The notes under the pieces were generated by a model. It was not told the origin of the DNA. It searched no databases and was given only the letters and a program-made list of their open reading frames with translations. From a virus: a stretch of DNA of 45,472 bases. The stretch covers positions 1-45,472 of IMG/VR virus record IMGVR_UViG_3300027979_000003. The stretch is one strand, 5' to 3'. The translations under genes were made by a program, and so were the position numbers. This document shows, piece by piece, positions 9,491-19,124 of this stretch; positions within the stretch are counted from its first letter, which is position 1; the number at the start of each line of letters is the position of its first letter.

Positions 9491-10594
9491 TTACTCGTCA
9501 AAAAGCTCAGGGAATCTTTGTAACAATAATTTACGTTTTGTTTCAGCAGAAAGACCAGATGCTTTAACTTTCTCCGGTGTAGAAACATCAACCTTTTTAA
9601 TAGCTACAGAATCAGGCCAAAAAGGCTTTTTTTCTTCTCCTATTGCATAAATATAAGGTTTCCCTGAATTTTCATTGAAAAAGTCTATATCCACTTCAGC
9701 CGTTGCCATATCTTCACTTTCAAGTATTCTCCGCTCTGATTCTCTTATTTCCTTGGCTCTTTGCCTCTCTTCTGAAAAAGGCATCATTCGTTCTTTATCT
9801 TCTTTAGGAGGAGCCCTATGTCTTGCTTTTGCGCTTTCACTTGCTTCTGCTTCTCTTTCTTTCATTTTTATATATGCATCAGGATCAGTATAAGCAAATT
9901 CAGTAGCAGAAGAAGGGACTTTAGTCTTTGGAGCCGCAACAAAAGTTTGAGGTTTCTGATACCCTGTTAATGTACCCTCAGTAGTTCCCGCAGATTGATC
10001 TTCACTTACCTGCCCTGGTTCAGTATAAGGGTTAATACCAAAATTTTTAGCTTTTTCCACTCCCTTTTCATTTAAAGATACTCCCAATTCTCCTAATCCT
10101 TTTACTACATTAAATTCATGTTTTTCCCTTTCTATCTTTTGTTCAGAGGTAGGGAGGATGCCTGACTCTTGCAGTAGTTTTAACGTCATAATCGTATCGC
10201 CAAAACCCAAGCCATACTGACTTGCAATGGAAAAAATTTCTCCTGTAGGGATTTCTTTCCCTTCATTAAGATATGAAGAGATTGTATCAGCTATTATCGG
10301 TCCAACAGTTTGCAGTTGTTGTCTTTTCTGATTAGCCAATACAGGTTCTATGCTCTGCATTATAGCAACAGGGTCAATGTCAACATCAGCAAGTAACCTG
10401 TTTACTTCATCCCACGGAATATCTTTTTGCTGAACTAAGCCAAGTATAGCCTGATGCGTTCTTTCCTGACGTTTTTTCTGCATAGAATCAATCCATGTCT
10501 GCATCCCCTGATTAAGACTTTGGATGCCTCCAGCCAAATCGTTTGATCCCTGTGATTGATTCTCATATAATGAAGCTGCTAATGAACTTCTCAT
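9491..10594 (-). CDS. Putative internal virion (ejection) protein
   Basis: The protein is 367 aa, with a helical, Gln-rich N-terminus (SLNQGMQTWIDSMQKKRQERTHQ) and a charged C-terminal half. The middle has a Gly/Thr/Pro linker. No catalytic motif or membrane segment is seen. It lies 5 bases upstream of the giant polyvalent gene and downstream of a 765-aa structural protein, the position where short-tailed phages encode the smaller ejection proteins. The family was not recognised; the assignment rests on position and composition. Confidence 0.6.
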   Translation of the reverse strand: MRSSLAASLYENQSQGSNDLAGGIQSLNQGMQTWIDSMQKKRQERTHQAILGLVQQKDIPWDEVNRLLADVDIDPVAIMQSIEPVLANQKRQQLQTVGPIIADTISSYLNEGKEIPTGEIFSIASQYGLGFGDTIMTLKLLQESGILPTSEQKIEREKHEFNVVKGLGELGVSLNEKGVEKAKNFGINPYTEPGQVSEDQSAGTTEGTLTGYQKPQTFVAAPKTKVPSSATEFAYTDPDAYIKMKEREAEASESAKARHRAPPKEDKERMMPFSEERQRAKEIRESERRILESEDMATAEVDIDFFNENSGKPYIYAIGEEKKPFWPDSVAIKKVDVSTPEKVKASGLSAETKRKLLLQRFPELFDE

Positions 10595-10616
10595 AACCTG
10601 TTACCTCTTAATAATA

Positions 10617-12914
10617 TTAATACATCGGATCATAAAACCAACCACCATTATACATTGTAGCAGTATCCGCTGATTTATTCCAAGAATCCCATAAATTACT
10701 GGCTGTTGTTGCAGCACCAAGTCCTGCCCCGGCTATATCCAGCCAACCTCCAACCTTAGACATTGTTGACTGTTCCGGCCCCTCATACGTCATATTAGTA
10801 TCTTGTGACGGAATACCGTATGCTAATTGCTGTACTCCCATACCTGCTTTCGCAAGTATATCTGCATATTGCATAAAGGCCGTATACGGGGTATTTTGCT
10901 GTGCATATTCCCACTGAGCCGCAGGAGCCAGCATATTTGTAGCCATACGCTGTTGTTCAGCCCCCATACCACCTGTCATCATTACATTGCCAACGGGTTT
11001 ACCGCCAAAAGAAATATTAATGGGATTAGCTTTTGCAGTATCAATGGCTTGATTGACTGGCTGTGCATTCTGTTTGATAGCATCAACATATTGCTGATTC
11101 TGCTGATCGAGATATTGTTGCTGCCCACTCAAGGCTTGAGCTAAATAAGAAGGCTGCCCTTCCCCCGGAGAACCAAAAACATTATTCAGAAACATCTCCC
11201 AGATTGCTTCTCCGCCGGCAGGCAATGGCCCCGGAGTCTTTATTTGTTTTTCTTCCCCTGATACATTATTGTCACTCATGTTATTACTCCCGGTTGATCC
11301 CGCCAATCCTAAAAAGCTACTCGAATAAGGAGTAGAACCTAAAAAAGATTGTGGCATCATATTTTGCAGAGGTTGTGATGTTGTACTTTGTTCTGGCAAA
11401 GTTGGCAAAGCCGATGAAGTTCCCAAAGAATTTGTTTGCGGTTGTACACCCTGTGATGGTATCAAAAAATTAGCATCAGAAGGAGGCATCCCTTGTGCAG
11501 AAAGTAAAAAATTAGCATCAGAAGAACCGGGGATACCACTCCCAGCCGTGGCAACAGGCTGTGTTGACCCCCCAAGCAAAGCGTTGGCATCAGTGGGAGG
11601 TTGCCCAAATACACCACCTTTACTAACAGGTGACTGGGGAAGACTTTGTTTTACCTGATCCCAATTATCTATATACCCTAAATATGTACGACCGCCCTGT
11701 TGTATTTCCGAATCTTTGGAAAACCCACTACTATCATCTTTGCGAATACGATCTTTACCTTTCGTACCATAAAAATCTAATACCTGTCCATTTTCAGGAT
11801 TAATAACACCAGATAAATATCCAGAACCAGCATCAGCTAAATAGCCGTCCTGATTCATTAAATATTCTTTTCCACCCACGGTTACAGGTTGCCATCCGCT
11901 TTCAACGCTTGGCTTCTCTACATAACCTTGGGGGATAAGTACCTTGTTATATATCTCAGATTGGAACGCAGATGGATCAAACAAAACAGGATCAGTATTA
12001 GTTCTTTCATTCCAGTTCTCAGACAGATCAACAGTTTCCCATTCATCAGATGAAAAATATTTCTCAAAATCCTCTTTGCTATTTATTCTTCCTTCTATTC
12101 TTTGCAATTCATTGGTTGCAGGATTATATCTTAAAAGAAATCCCCTCTCTACATCAAATGCTTCATCAAACTCTTCCCTTGGCATAAAGTTTTGGCGTCC
12201 CTGCATCGGGCCACCAGTAAATCCACGACCATACGATGTTTGGTAAGCTGCCAAACGTTTATCAGAATCAATATCTTCTAACCTACTATAATCACTCTGT
12301 TGCCCTGATTTTAATGCGTTAATGTCTTCATCAGTCCCAAACTTATCCCCCTCATCGGTAAGGCTGGAATTTGTATCATAAAGGTATGTCCATCCATTAT
12401 CGTCCTGACCAACTACATCTAAAACAGGTGTATGCCAGTAAATATAGTGTTTCTTGTGTTTATTTTTTTGAGAACTGTAATATTGGACACCAAGAGTTAA
12501 GGCTTCCAGTGCCGCATACATTGGGGCCGCAGGCCCGGCAAAAGCCATCCCGGCAAAGTTGGCAATATTCCAAGCCCCTTCATGAGAAGGATCTTTAAGA
12601 AAATCATAAGAGGATAAACCAAGACCTATATACGGCAACCAGTTACCTATTGATCCAGCTCCAGCCATTTGAGCATTTTGAGCAGCCTGATTCGCATATT
12701 GAGTAGCGGCAGTACCGGTAAGTCCCATTTCTGTGGCAGCTTGCAAACCTTGTTGAAAAGCTTGCTCCGCAGCCATTGAACTATAAGCACTATACGCACC
12801 AAGCCCTTGGTATGCCCCCTGTGCCGTTTGTTCTATGTCACCTTCCCGAAGCCCCTGGTACAAACCAAGCGCCCCTTGTGCCCCGCCTAATCCTGGCCCT
12901 ATCGTTGTTGCCAT
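10617..12914 (-). CDS. Large virion structural protein, probably internal or ejection protein
   Basis: The protein is 765 aa from ATG at 12914 (MATTIGPG). An upstream in-frame TTG at 12935 lies inside the preceding gene and is less likely. Residues 1-160 are Ala/Gly/Gln-rich and amphipathic, with repeated GLxxG turns, as in proteins that insert into or cross membranes during DNA ejection. The centre is Tyr/Asp-rich. A low-complexity stretch near 440-500 repeats the motif (S/T)DANxLL three times, followed by Pro/Ser/Gln linkers, then an Ala-rich helical C-terminus. One base separates it from the upstream 414-aa gene, so the pair is translated together. Exact role unknown. Confidence 0.6.
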   Translation of the reverse strand: MATTIGPGLGGAQGALGLYQGLREGDIEQTAQGAYQGLGAYSAYSSMAAEQAFQQGLQAATEMGLTGTAATQYANQAAQNAQMAGAGSIGNWLPYIGLGLSSYDFLKDPSHEGAWNIANFAGMAFAGPAAPMYAALEALTLGVQYYSSQKNKHKKHYIYWHTPVLDVVGQDDNGWTYLYDTNSSLTDEGDKFGTDEDINALKSGQQSDYSRLEDIDSDKRLAAYQTSYGRGFTGGPMQGRQNFMPREEFDEAFDVERGFLLRYNPATNELQRIEGRINSKEDFEKYFSSDEWETVDLSENWNERTNTDPVLFDPSAFQSEIYNKVLIPQGYVEKPSVESGWQPVTVGGKEYLMNQDGYLADAGSGYLSGVINPENGQVLDFYGTKGKDRIRKDDSSGFSKDSEIQQGGRTYLGYIDNWDQVKQSLPQSPVSKGGVFGQPPTDANALLGGSTQPVATAGSGIPGSSDANFLLSAQGMPPSDANFLIPSQGVQPQTNSLGTSSALPTLPEQSTTSQPLQNMMPQSFLGSTPYSSSFLGLAGSTGSNNMSDNNVSGEEKQIKTPGPLPAGGEAIWEMFLNNVFGSPGEGQPSYLAQALSGQQQYLDQQNQQYVDAIKQNAQPVNQAIDTAKANPINISFGGKPVGNVMMTGGMGAEQQRMATNMLAPAAQWEYAQQNTPYTAFMQYADILAKAGMGVQQLAYGIPSQDTNMTYEGPEQSTMSKVGGWLDIAGAGLGAATTASNLWDSWNKSADTATMYNGGWFYDPMY

Positions 12915-12915
12915 T

Positions 12916-14160
12916 TTAATACCACATAATCCCAAATTGTTCAGGAGTTAAAGTAGCAGTTGTCGTGTTTAAAGGCTGTCCAGTATTAATATTAAATGTT
13001 TGTGGGTTAATGCCACTACTATTACTTGCCACCGGAGTTGTGGCAGATATTGTTGATGTGTCAGGATTCCCATATTGAGCCATATAAGGCAATGCTCCAT
13101 ATAACAAACTATATGGAGCCAACGGGTTACGTGATTCAGACTGAGAACCACTTGTTTGTGTAGTATATTTTCCAAGATCACTGACTATCCCACCAAGAGT
13201 TACAGGATATGCTGTTTGGTACGCAGCTTCCTGCCCTGAAAGCTGGCCTAAAAGTTCAGCCTGTTGCCCAGCTAAAGCCGCCTGTTGCGGTAAAATACTT
13301 TGGTAAGCCATATTGGCCGCACCTGCCAAAGCTCCCGAACCAACTGTTGAATTAATCATATTTTTAGACGCAAGTTGGTTAATAGCACCTTGTAAGGCAG
13401 GCTGTATCTGTTGCTGATATACAGACGGCAAATAGTTTTGAGCATTTTCATAGCCTTGTGTCGTCTGGTTTCTTGCTGTATCATAAGCACCTGAAATTAA
13501 TGCGCTGAACTCTTCAGGCGTCATGCTCTTCTGTAATTGCGCCATCCATGCAGCGATAGTAGGCGAATACTGTTCACCTATTCCAGAATATGAAGCCCCT
13601 TGTGCCTGAGAAGTACTCCAAGGGCCTTCTACTCCTGAAACATCAGGCAAATTAAAAACAGATCCGGTTGATTGAGAACCGCTCGTACCTCCGCTACCAC
13701 TATAAGTACCAGAGATTACATTGCCCTTTTCTGTAGTGTAAACAGCCTTACCACTGGCATCTGTGGTTATTTTCCCCATAGATTGACCAGAAGTACTTGT
13801 CAATTCACCTGTGTTAAAATCATATCGCCCAACTACCTGACCTGTATTCTGGTAAATAAAATTACCACTGCTGTCCACATAATACCTATCATCCCATTGC
13901 CCTGTTGGATCTTGACTCGATCCCTGCGAACCAAAACTAAAAGATAATGCAGGTGTTGTATCTGGATTTCGTACTCCACCACCAGCTATCATATCAAGAT
14001 CTCTGACATCAGGATTTGTTGAAGATACCCCCTGAGCTAAATTGATACCAGTATTACTGACACCTGTCCCTGTATTTACATTGGTCTTGTCTGTAGCGTC
14101 AGAATTTTGACTAAGCTCAACTAACTTCTTTATAAAATCCGCAAGTGCTGATGTTGCCAT
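12916..14160 (-). CDS. Putative virion structural protein, Gly/Ser/Gln-rich
   Basis: The protein is 414 aa. The first half is rich in Gly, Ser and Thr, with short beta-like repeats resembling YVDSSGNFIYQNTGQVVG, which suggest a fibrous or flexible part. The second half (near residues 200-330) is helical and Ala/Gln-rich (AGQQAELLGQLSGQEAAYQ). This disordered-then-helical layout is common in podovirus internal core or tail-associated proteins. Its stop lies 1 base before the start of the next structural gene. No enzyme motif was found and no family was recognised. Confidence 0.55.
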   Translation of the reverse strand: MATSALADFIKKLVELSQNSDATDKTNVNTGTGVSNTGINLAQGVSSTNPDVRDLDMIAGGGVRNPDTTPALSFSFGSQGSSQDPTGQWDDRYYVDSSGNFIYQNTGQVVGRYDFNTGELTSTSGQSMGKITTDASGKAVYTTEKGNVISGTYSGSGGTSGSQSTGSVFNLPDVSGVEGPWSTSQAQGASYSGIGEQYSPTIAAWMAQLQKSMTPEEFSALISGAYDTARNQTTQGYENAQNYLPSVYQQQIQPALQGAINQLASKNMINSTVGSGALAGAANMAYQSILPQQAALAGQQAELLGQLSGQEAAYQTAYPVTLGGIVSDLGKYTTQTSGSQSESRNPLAPYSLLYGALPYMAQYGNPDTSTISATTPVASNSSGINPQTFNINTGQPLNTTTATLTPEQFGIMWY

Positions 14161-14178
14161 AATATCACGTCCTATGTA

Positions 14179-14679
14179 CTAAAATTTTACACCATACATT
14201 GTATTGGCAAGAGTTCCCGGCATAGAGTTTATGCCATAAGCACCTAATGGTTGCTGAACTGGAGACATAGCATACGGTTGATTATAAGCCCCTGCATTTT
14301 GTCTATATGCACCTGCCGGTGCAGTATTTATCCCATATTGAGATGCAGTATGTACTCCATATTGATTAGGGCGTCCTGCCATAGTAGTATTTACGCCATA
14401 TTGCTGAGGAGTAGTATTTACGCCATACTGATTTTGAGTGTTTACCCCATAGGCATTGGCAGGAGACCTTCTCAAAGCCATTAAAGCCGCAAGTGTATTA
14501 ACGCCACCAGGCTGAGAAGAAGAAGGATTAATCTCACGGGCTACAGGTGTACCCCCAGGAGGCGAAACTGTGTATATGCTACCCGTACCAGATGGAGCAA
14601 CATTAGTTCCTGTTCTTGAGTTCGGTACTGAGTAAGTCTGTTGTGACGGGTTTCTCGTGTAATGGGGGAATATTGCCAT
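14179..14679 (-). CDS. Small repeat protein built on QYG(V/I)NT units
   Basis: The protein is 166 aa. ATG at 14679 follows a near-perfect ribosome site (GGAGGT, 8 bases upstream). The C-terminal two thirds consist of degenerate repeats: YGVNT, QYGVNTT, QYGVHTA, QYGINTA and AYGINS, separated by Gln/Pro/Gly linkers. No Cys or transmembrane segment is present. The start overlaps the end of the upstream 85-aa gene by 77 bases in another frame. It lies among virion genes, so a structural or fibre-associated part is plausible; function unknown. Confidence 0.6.
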   Translation of the reverse strand: MAIFPHYTRNPSQQTYSVPNSRTGTNVAPSGTGSIYTVSPPGGTPVAREINPSSSQPGGVNTLAALMALRRSPANAYGVNTQNQYGVNTTPQQYGVNTTMAGRPNQYGVHTASQYGINTAPAGAYRQNAGAYNQPYAMSPVQQPLGAYGINSMPGTLANTMYGVKF

Positions 14680-14860
14680 CGTCTTTTACCTCCGATGCTA
14701 TTTCATAATATATTTTTACGATAAACTCTTCTAAAAAGCCAGCCAAGCCAGCTATCAATTCCTTGCTTAACCTATTGCCTCTATTAGAAATATCAAACTC
14801 CTGTATAAACTTTCTAAGTTTTTTCTGTACTACAGGTCTTAAATCTTTATCTTTAACCAT
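14603..14860 (-). CDS. Small helical protein of unknown function
   Basis: The protein is 85 aa from ATG 14860 (MVKDKDLRPVV). This start has a GAGGA site about 8 bases upstream and overlaps the upstream stop by 8 bases, a sign of translational coupling; the longer in-frame reading from 14911 lacks support. It is charged and helical (VQKKLRKFIQEFDI, LIAGLAGFLEEFIVKIYYEI). The last 26 codons overlap the start of the QYGVNT-repeat gene in a different frame. No motif was recognised. It could be a chaperone or a tail-assembly component. Confidence 0.5.
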   Translation of the reverse strand: MVKDKDLRPVVQKKLRKFIQEFDISNRGNRLSKELIAGLAGFLEEFIVKIYYEIASEVKDDGNIPPLHEKPVTTDLLSTELKNRN

Positions 14861-15197
14861 TACTATCATCCTCATCAGGATATGGCGGCACACCTTCAGG
14901 CAATGGATCACACAAAGCCTCTTTTGGAAGTTTGCGGTCTATTTCCAGCTTTCTTAACAACATCTGGAGAACCTTGTCTGCCATGTTGGCATTAAGGCAA
15001 AAATCTATTGCCTTCTTGTATCTTTCATCCCTGAAAAGCAGTCTTATCGGTTCTTTGTTTATCAGTTCACCGGCAGCATTATATTTTTTGTTAACTGCTT
15101 CAACCTGCATTTTCTTTACTTCAGCGTCAAATGCAAAACGCAATATCTCTATTTTTTCACTTGCCACTTGTATCGTTTGTTTAATCTCTGTTTTCAT
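14853..15197 (-). CDS. Small acidic protein of unknown function in the tail module
   Basis: The protein is 114 aa, mainly helical, with a Lys/Glu-rich N-terminal half (KIEILRFAFDAEVKKMQVEAVNKKY) and a Pro/Asp-rich tail (PLPEGVPPYPDEDDSNG). No cysteine motif, signal or membrane segment is seen. It lies 11 bases downstream of the fibre-like 404-aa gene and overlaps the next gene by 8 bases. Family not recognised; part of the late operon by position. Confidence 0.55.
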   Translation of the reverse strand: MKTEIKQTIQVASEKIEILRFAFDAEVKKMQVEAVNKKYNAAGELINKEPIRLLFRDERYKKAIDFCLNANMADKVLQMLLRKLEIDRKLPKEALCDPLPEGVPPYPDEDDSNG

Positions 15198-15208
15198 TAT
15201 ATACCTCG

Positions 15209-16423
15209 TTAAGATGCTGCTGTAACTATACCCTTTTTTACTGTTAAATTAGTTATTGCCCCACTAAAATCACAACCAACTGTACCATCACTGTAAAAGG
15301 TTAATCCTCTTACATCACCAGACGAAGTAAAATAGGTGCAGTTGATGCCTTGTCCATAGAAATTATTAAATCTATAACTTGTACTGCCAAGATCATACGA
15401 CCCAGTTGTATAAGGATATATATGTTGTCTTGCAACTATTTTGTCAGTAGCATAAAGTTCAAGTATATCAGTTGAAGTTAATCTCATTATATATTGCGTA
15501 GACCCTAATACACTATATGAATCAGCATATAACCCGCCGGTAAGGGTACTGTCCCCGGAATAAAAACTAATGTCACATCCAACAGCCATGTGCAAATCGC
15601 CCTTAACTGTAAATGTCTGCCCTGATTGCGTTTCGGAGCCATTCACATAAGTTGTATTATTTGCTGTGTGTGTGCTGGTCTGATCCGCATTGGCATCTGT
15701 ACATTTGGCGTCTGTATTAGCTACCGGCAGAGAAGACCCCACCGCCTCGTTTAACCATGAAACCCCTTGGCTATGTGTACTTGTCTGGTCAGCATTGGCA
15801 TCTGTACATTTTGCATCGGTGTTGGCAACAGGTAATGATGATCCTACTGCCTCATCCAGCCAGGCTACACTCTGCCCATGTGCACTGGTTACATCAGCAT
15901 CATTTTCCGGTTTATGTGTATCATCGTCTACAATCTGACTCCAGTTCGCAGTACTGGCTGCGGTTGCTATAGAACCATCTCTAACTGAAATCCAGTTATC
16001 CCCATCATATCTGTATGCCTCATTATCGTTATCTGTGTCAAACCAAAGGTCTGCTTCACGCATCCCAACTGTAGGTATGGCGGCTTGGGCAAATACATTC
16101 TTATAATTACGGTTGCCCTCGGTGTCCTGCAATATCTGTAAAGAAGGCAGTCTTACTTCATCCGTAGTATCACATCTTGCGCTTGGCTGACAAACTACAT
16201 CGAAAAGCTGGCCCGTAGAATAGTCGTCCGGGTCAATGTAAAGATCCATAAATCCCGCACTGTCAGTATATAGCTGAGGAGCCGTATCATGCAGGTCATC
16301 ATTTGCGTCAAACACTCGTGCCGAATAAGATGTCCCTGCAAGATAAATAGACACAGCGGCATTTTTAAGCAAAGAATTCGTTTCTTTACTTTTGAATGTC
16401 TGCCTCCAGTTTGTTTTAGCCAT
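15209..16423 (-). CDS. Tail fibre or adhesin-like protein with internal tandem modules
   Basis: The protein is 404 aa. The N-terminal ~100 residues (SVYLAG-like SIYLAGTSYSARVF, QLYTDSAGFMDLYIDP) resemble an attachment domain that docks fibres to a tail. The centre holds two near-identical ~36-residue modules containing WL(N/D)EAVGSSLPVANTDAK and a third partial one, encoded near 15690-15938. The C-terminus (TGSYDLGSTSYRFNNFYGQG, then SSGDVRGLTFYSDGTVG) is the repeated-turn style of beta-helical phage fibres, close to the SxxLGSxxxRWxxLY type. It ends 1 base after the tail protein at 16425. Fibre assignment is fairly sure; the receptor is unknown. Confidence 0.7.
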   Translation of the reverse strand: MAKTNWRQTFKSKETNSLLKNAAVSIYLAGTSYSARVFDANDDLHDTAPQLYTDSAGFMDLYIDPDDYSTGQLFDVVCQPSARCDTTDEVRLPSLQILQDTEGNRNYKNVFAQAAIPTVGMREADLWFDTDNDNEAYRYDGDNWISVRDGSIATAASTANWSQIVDDDTHKPENDADVTSAHGQSVAWLDEAVGSSLPVANTDAKCTDANADQTSTHSQGVSWLNEAVGSSLPVANTDAKCTDANADQTSTHTANNTTYVNGSETQSGQTFTVKGDLHMAVGCDISFYSGDSTLTGGLYADSYSVLGSTQYIMRLTSTDILELYATDKIVARQHIYPYTTGSYDLGSTSYRFNNFYGQGINCTYFTSSGDVRGLTFYSDGTVGCDFSGAITNLTVKKGIVTAAS

Positions 16424-16424
16424 T

Positions 16425-18473
16425 TCAGTAGCCCCGGCTCCGAATCGGCTGAATACTCAAAGTAATGCCTTGAATGTTTACAGGATTGGAAAGAGACAAA
16501 GAATCAAGTTTTATCTGCAAAGAATCACAAGAAAAACAAGACCTGTACCGAATAGGTAAAAGAGAAACAGAAAACTCATGCGTCAAAAAAGGAACGCTTG
16601 TATTCCCGTTTCTATAAAAACTTACTGTCCATGAAGCAGGTGTATCCCCATAATAATCATCATCTTCCCCATAATAATCGCCTTCCTCATCTGCGTAAGA
16701 CCCAGCCCAAAGACTTGCTATTGCCAGAAACATATCTTTTACAATAATTGACGACCACGGAAACTCGATATACGCTGATTTCATCTCATAATCAGGCGTA
16801 GTACCATCATCTTGAACTATCGTATCATCCAGCCTGTATAAATAACCGTTTGAACACCCGACATAAAACTTGTTATTGAAAGACCTGAAAGCAGTAGCGG
16901 TAAGATCTTTAAATTTGTAAGTACTCCACGGATACCTTGTTGGCCCTTGATCCATCTGGACCGGATAAGAAGTATGGCAAACAAGGATATTGTCATATCC
17001 GTTAAGCTGTAGTAAATACTGCCCGTCAACAGGATTATACTCGGCAAATGCGTCATCGTCGAAATATGTAAATATTTCATTCTTGACAGGATCTCCAGGA
17101 GAATAAGTCCTCACATCTCCATATTCCTGGACACCTACCATATTGTGTACGCTTTCACCGCTCGCAAACCATACATCATTTCTGAGGCTTTTTATGGTCT
17201 TGTGATTAGTAAACATTTGCTGGGACAAAGAAGGCAAAGAATAATTATTCGGAGTCTGCCCTGTCAATCTTGAAATAAACGGCTGTTGTTTTTTCCCGAA
17301 AACAAATACTTCTCCATAATGAACCACAATGCCACCTATGGGATATGAATTGGCATTATCATCTATTGAAGAAACATACCCACCACCATCAGTGTCATAT
17401 CCTGTATTAGTAGATAAAACAGAAGTAGCTGTTGACCAGTCAAAAACAGTGTTTACGTTCGAGTACCATAGATAGCCAGGGTTATCAGGATCACCTGCAA
17501 CAAAAAGCCTGTTATCCTTAACATCACCGAACGACGCCTTTGGGGGGAGGCCCGGCTTTACACCAAGATTGGTATTGGCAGTAGTTACTGCGTGCCATGA
17601 ACCATCATAATAATATTGATCTCCACCGGAAGCCACCGTAGACCCGTGAACACTGACATAATTAGCTGCATCACCGCCTGAATATTCTACACAAACAATA
17701 AATGACGTAGCCGAAGCCATAGAATAACTGCCGTCAAAAACAAGCTGTTTCTGGGTGGCGCTCGTAGTAAGCGTTGTCGCACTGATAGCGGTAGAAGTAG
17801 CAACCAAAGAACTGCCGGCAGAATTATATAGCTTGGCAGTAACATCACCTGTAGGTGAACCCGTCTTGCTTAACCAGATGTCAAGAGCCGTAAGCGGTAT
17901 AGTATATCCTGTAAAGGTATCTGTGGTAAATTTAGATCCGCAACGAGTTTTAGAGCCTGAATACAGAGTTTGAGAATTATCATCATCAGCACATAAATTG
18001 CTGTGCTGATATGCAGAAAGTCCGGCTCCGTCATCATAAGCAAGGCTTACCGTTGTTCCCTGAGTAACCTTGATATAATCACCATCAAGTATTACACAAT
18101 ATCCATTAAACGGCACAAGAGTTGCTTCACCTTTTAATGTAGCAAGGGCGGCTCCTGGATTAATAGTTGCTTCTGCCCCTGTACATTTGTATATTTTGTA
18201 ATCATCATCAACCAGAAAAATATAGGTATTAGCCCCTATCGGTATATAGGCAATATGCTTTATGCCCGCACCGGTAGCTACACTGCTTACCTTTTTAAGC
18301 CCATCTCTTGTTACCCATTTGCCGAAATCATTTAATTTAAAATTGAGCAACGCAGCATGTTCATCAGGTAAAAGCAATCTCTCGTTTTCAACCAGATTAA
18401 GGCCAAGAGGTTTTGACCAGAAAGATAATGGCTGAAGTTGCGCTGGCTGTCTGCTTGGAGTAGGCCACTTCAT
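16425..18473 (-). CDS. Tail tubular/nozzle-like structural protein (beta-propeller type)
   Basis: The protein is 682 aa from ATG 18473, which overlaps the stop of the adaptor gene as TGATG; the TTG one codon upstream is less likely. The sequence is beta-rich and holds the pattern (KDNRLFVAGDPDNPGYLWYS, then NTVFDW) found in podovirus tail stabilisation or nozzle proteins. There is also a Tyr/Asp-rich acidic insert (DYYGEDDDYYGD). The direct coupling to the adaptor gene fits a protein that plugs below the portal-adaptor. Assignment to a specific fold is by motif memory. Confidence 0.65.
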   Translation of the reverse strand: MKWPTPSRQPAQLQPLSFWSKPLGLNLVENERLLLPDEHAALLNFKLNDFGKWVTRDGLKKVSSVATGAGIKHIAYIPIGANTYIFLVDDDYKIYKCTGAEATINPGAALATLKGEATLVPFNGYCVILDGDYIKVTQGTTVSLAYDDGAGLSAYQHSNLCADDDNSQTLYSGSKTRCGSKFTTDTFTGYTIPLTALDIWLSKTGSPTGDVTAKLYNSAGSSLVATSTAISATTLTTSATQKQLVFDGSYSMASATSFIVCVEYSGGDAANYVSVHGSTVASGGDQYYYDGSWHAVTTANTNLGVKPGLPPKASFGDVKDNRLFVAGDPDNPGYLWYSNVNTVFDWSTATSVLSTNTGYDTDGGGYVSSIDDNANSYPIGGIVVHYGEVFVFGKKQQPFISRLTGQTPNNYSLPSLSQQMFTNHKTIKSLRNDVWFASGESVHNMVGVQEYGDVRTYSPGDPVKNEIFTYFDDDAFAEYNPVDGQYLLQLNGYDNILVCHTSYPVQMDQGPTRYPWSTYKFKDLTATAFRSFNNKFYVGCSNGYLYRLDDTIVQDDGTTPDYEMKSAYIEFPWSSIIVKDMFLAIASLWAGSYADEEGDYYGEDDDYYGDTPASWTVSFYRNGNTSVPFLTHEFSVSLLPIRYRSCFSCDSLQIKLDSLSLSNPVNIQGITLSIQPIRSRGY

Positions 18474-19096
18474 CAAAAGTCCAGCTTTACCTTTGCAGGC
18501 ATTGTAGGCATATATCTTCGCATAATGCTCTTTTCCATTACTTCCTGGCTGAAAAATTTCATTAATGCACCGTCCATGTCCGAATCCTGCTCGTTACGAT
18601 GTTTTGCCTGTATAATTATCGCCTGCCTTAAAGCATTATTAAACTGATCGGCATAAGGCAAAGTACCGGCTAAAGCCAGATCACCGGTTGCCTTGTCATA
18701 ATATATGGTCAGGTCATAATCATCATCTGCATCTCTCTCAAATTCTATATTGCTCCCTATCTGACACCAGTATAGAGGCTGTCCCTCTGTAGAAAATTTC
18801 CTTTCATAATAAAGACTTGCAGGAGGGTTTAATACTGTAAGCTGATCTGTGTCAATCCATACATCGGTAATAATTATAGTATTGGCTGGGACAGCTACAG
18901 AATCATCATCTTCAGCAAGTGTAGTAGTTGTATCCTCAGCCATTACAAGATCACTGCCTAACCCTGATAGAGCATAATCAAGCTGAAAGATAGCCCTGTT
19001 GAGATACTCTAAAAGCTCGGCATCACTATATTCAGATTCAGAGGTATCTCTTAAATCATATCTCGCAGATGTTATTAAAGTGCTTGGAGTCGTCAT
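18473..19096 (-). CDS. Head-tail adaptor (connector) protein
   Basis: The protein is 207 aa. The N-terminus (TLITSARYDLRDTSESEYSD, then ELLEYLNRAI) is the helical pattern of phage adaptor proteins that dock under the portal ring, as in the P22 gp4/SU10 adaptor group. A middle beta part (PANTIIITDVWIDTDQL) is followed by helices (YADQFNNALRQAIIIQAKHR). Length suits the family. It is encoded between the capsid group and the nozzle-like protein, the expected order. The downstream gene starts within its stop codon, implying coupled synthesis. Confidence 0.72.
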   Translation of the reverse strand: MTTPSTLITSARYDLRDTSESEYSDAELLEYLNRAIFQLDYALSGLGSDLVMAEDTTTTLAEDDDSVAVPANTIIITDVWIDTDQLTVLNPPASLYYERKFSTEGQPLYWCQIGSNIEFERDADDDYDLTIYYDKATGDLALAGTLPYADQFNNALRQAIIIQAKHRNEQDSDMDGALMKFFSQEVMEKSIMRRYMPTMPAKVKLDF

Positions 19097-19124
19097 CTAC
19101 AACTACCTTCACATGGATTAAAGA

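Noticed and set aside
12915-12935. TTG start giving the 772-aa form of the structural protein
   Set aside because: It lies in the end of the upstream gene with no ribosome site; ATG 12914 gives tight gene spacing.
14861-14911. Longer N-terminus of the 85-aa gene
   Set aside because: The ATG at 14860 has the ribosome site and the overlap typical of coupling; the extension lies inside the upstream gene.
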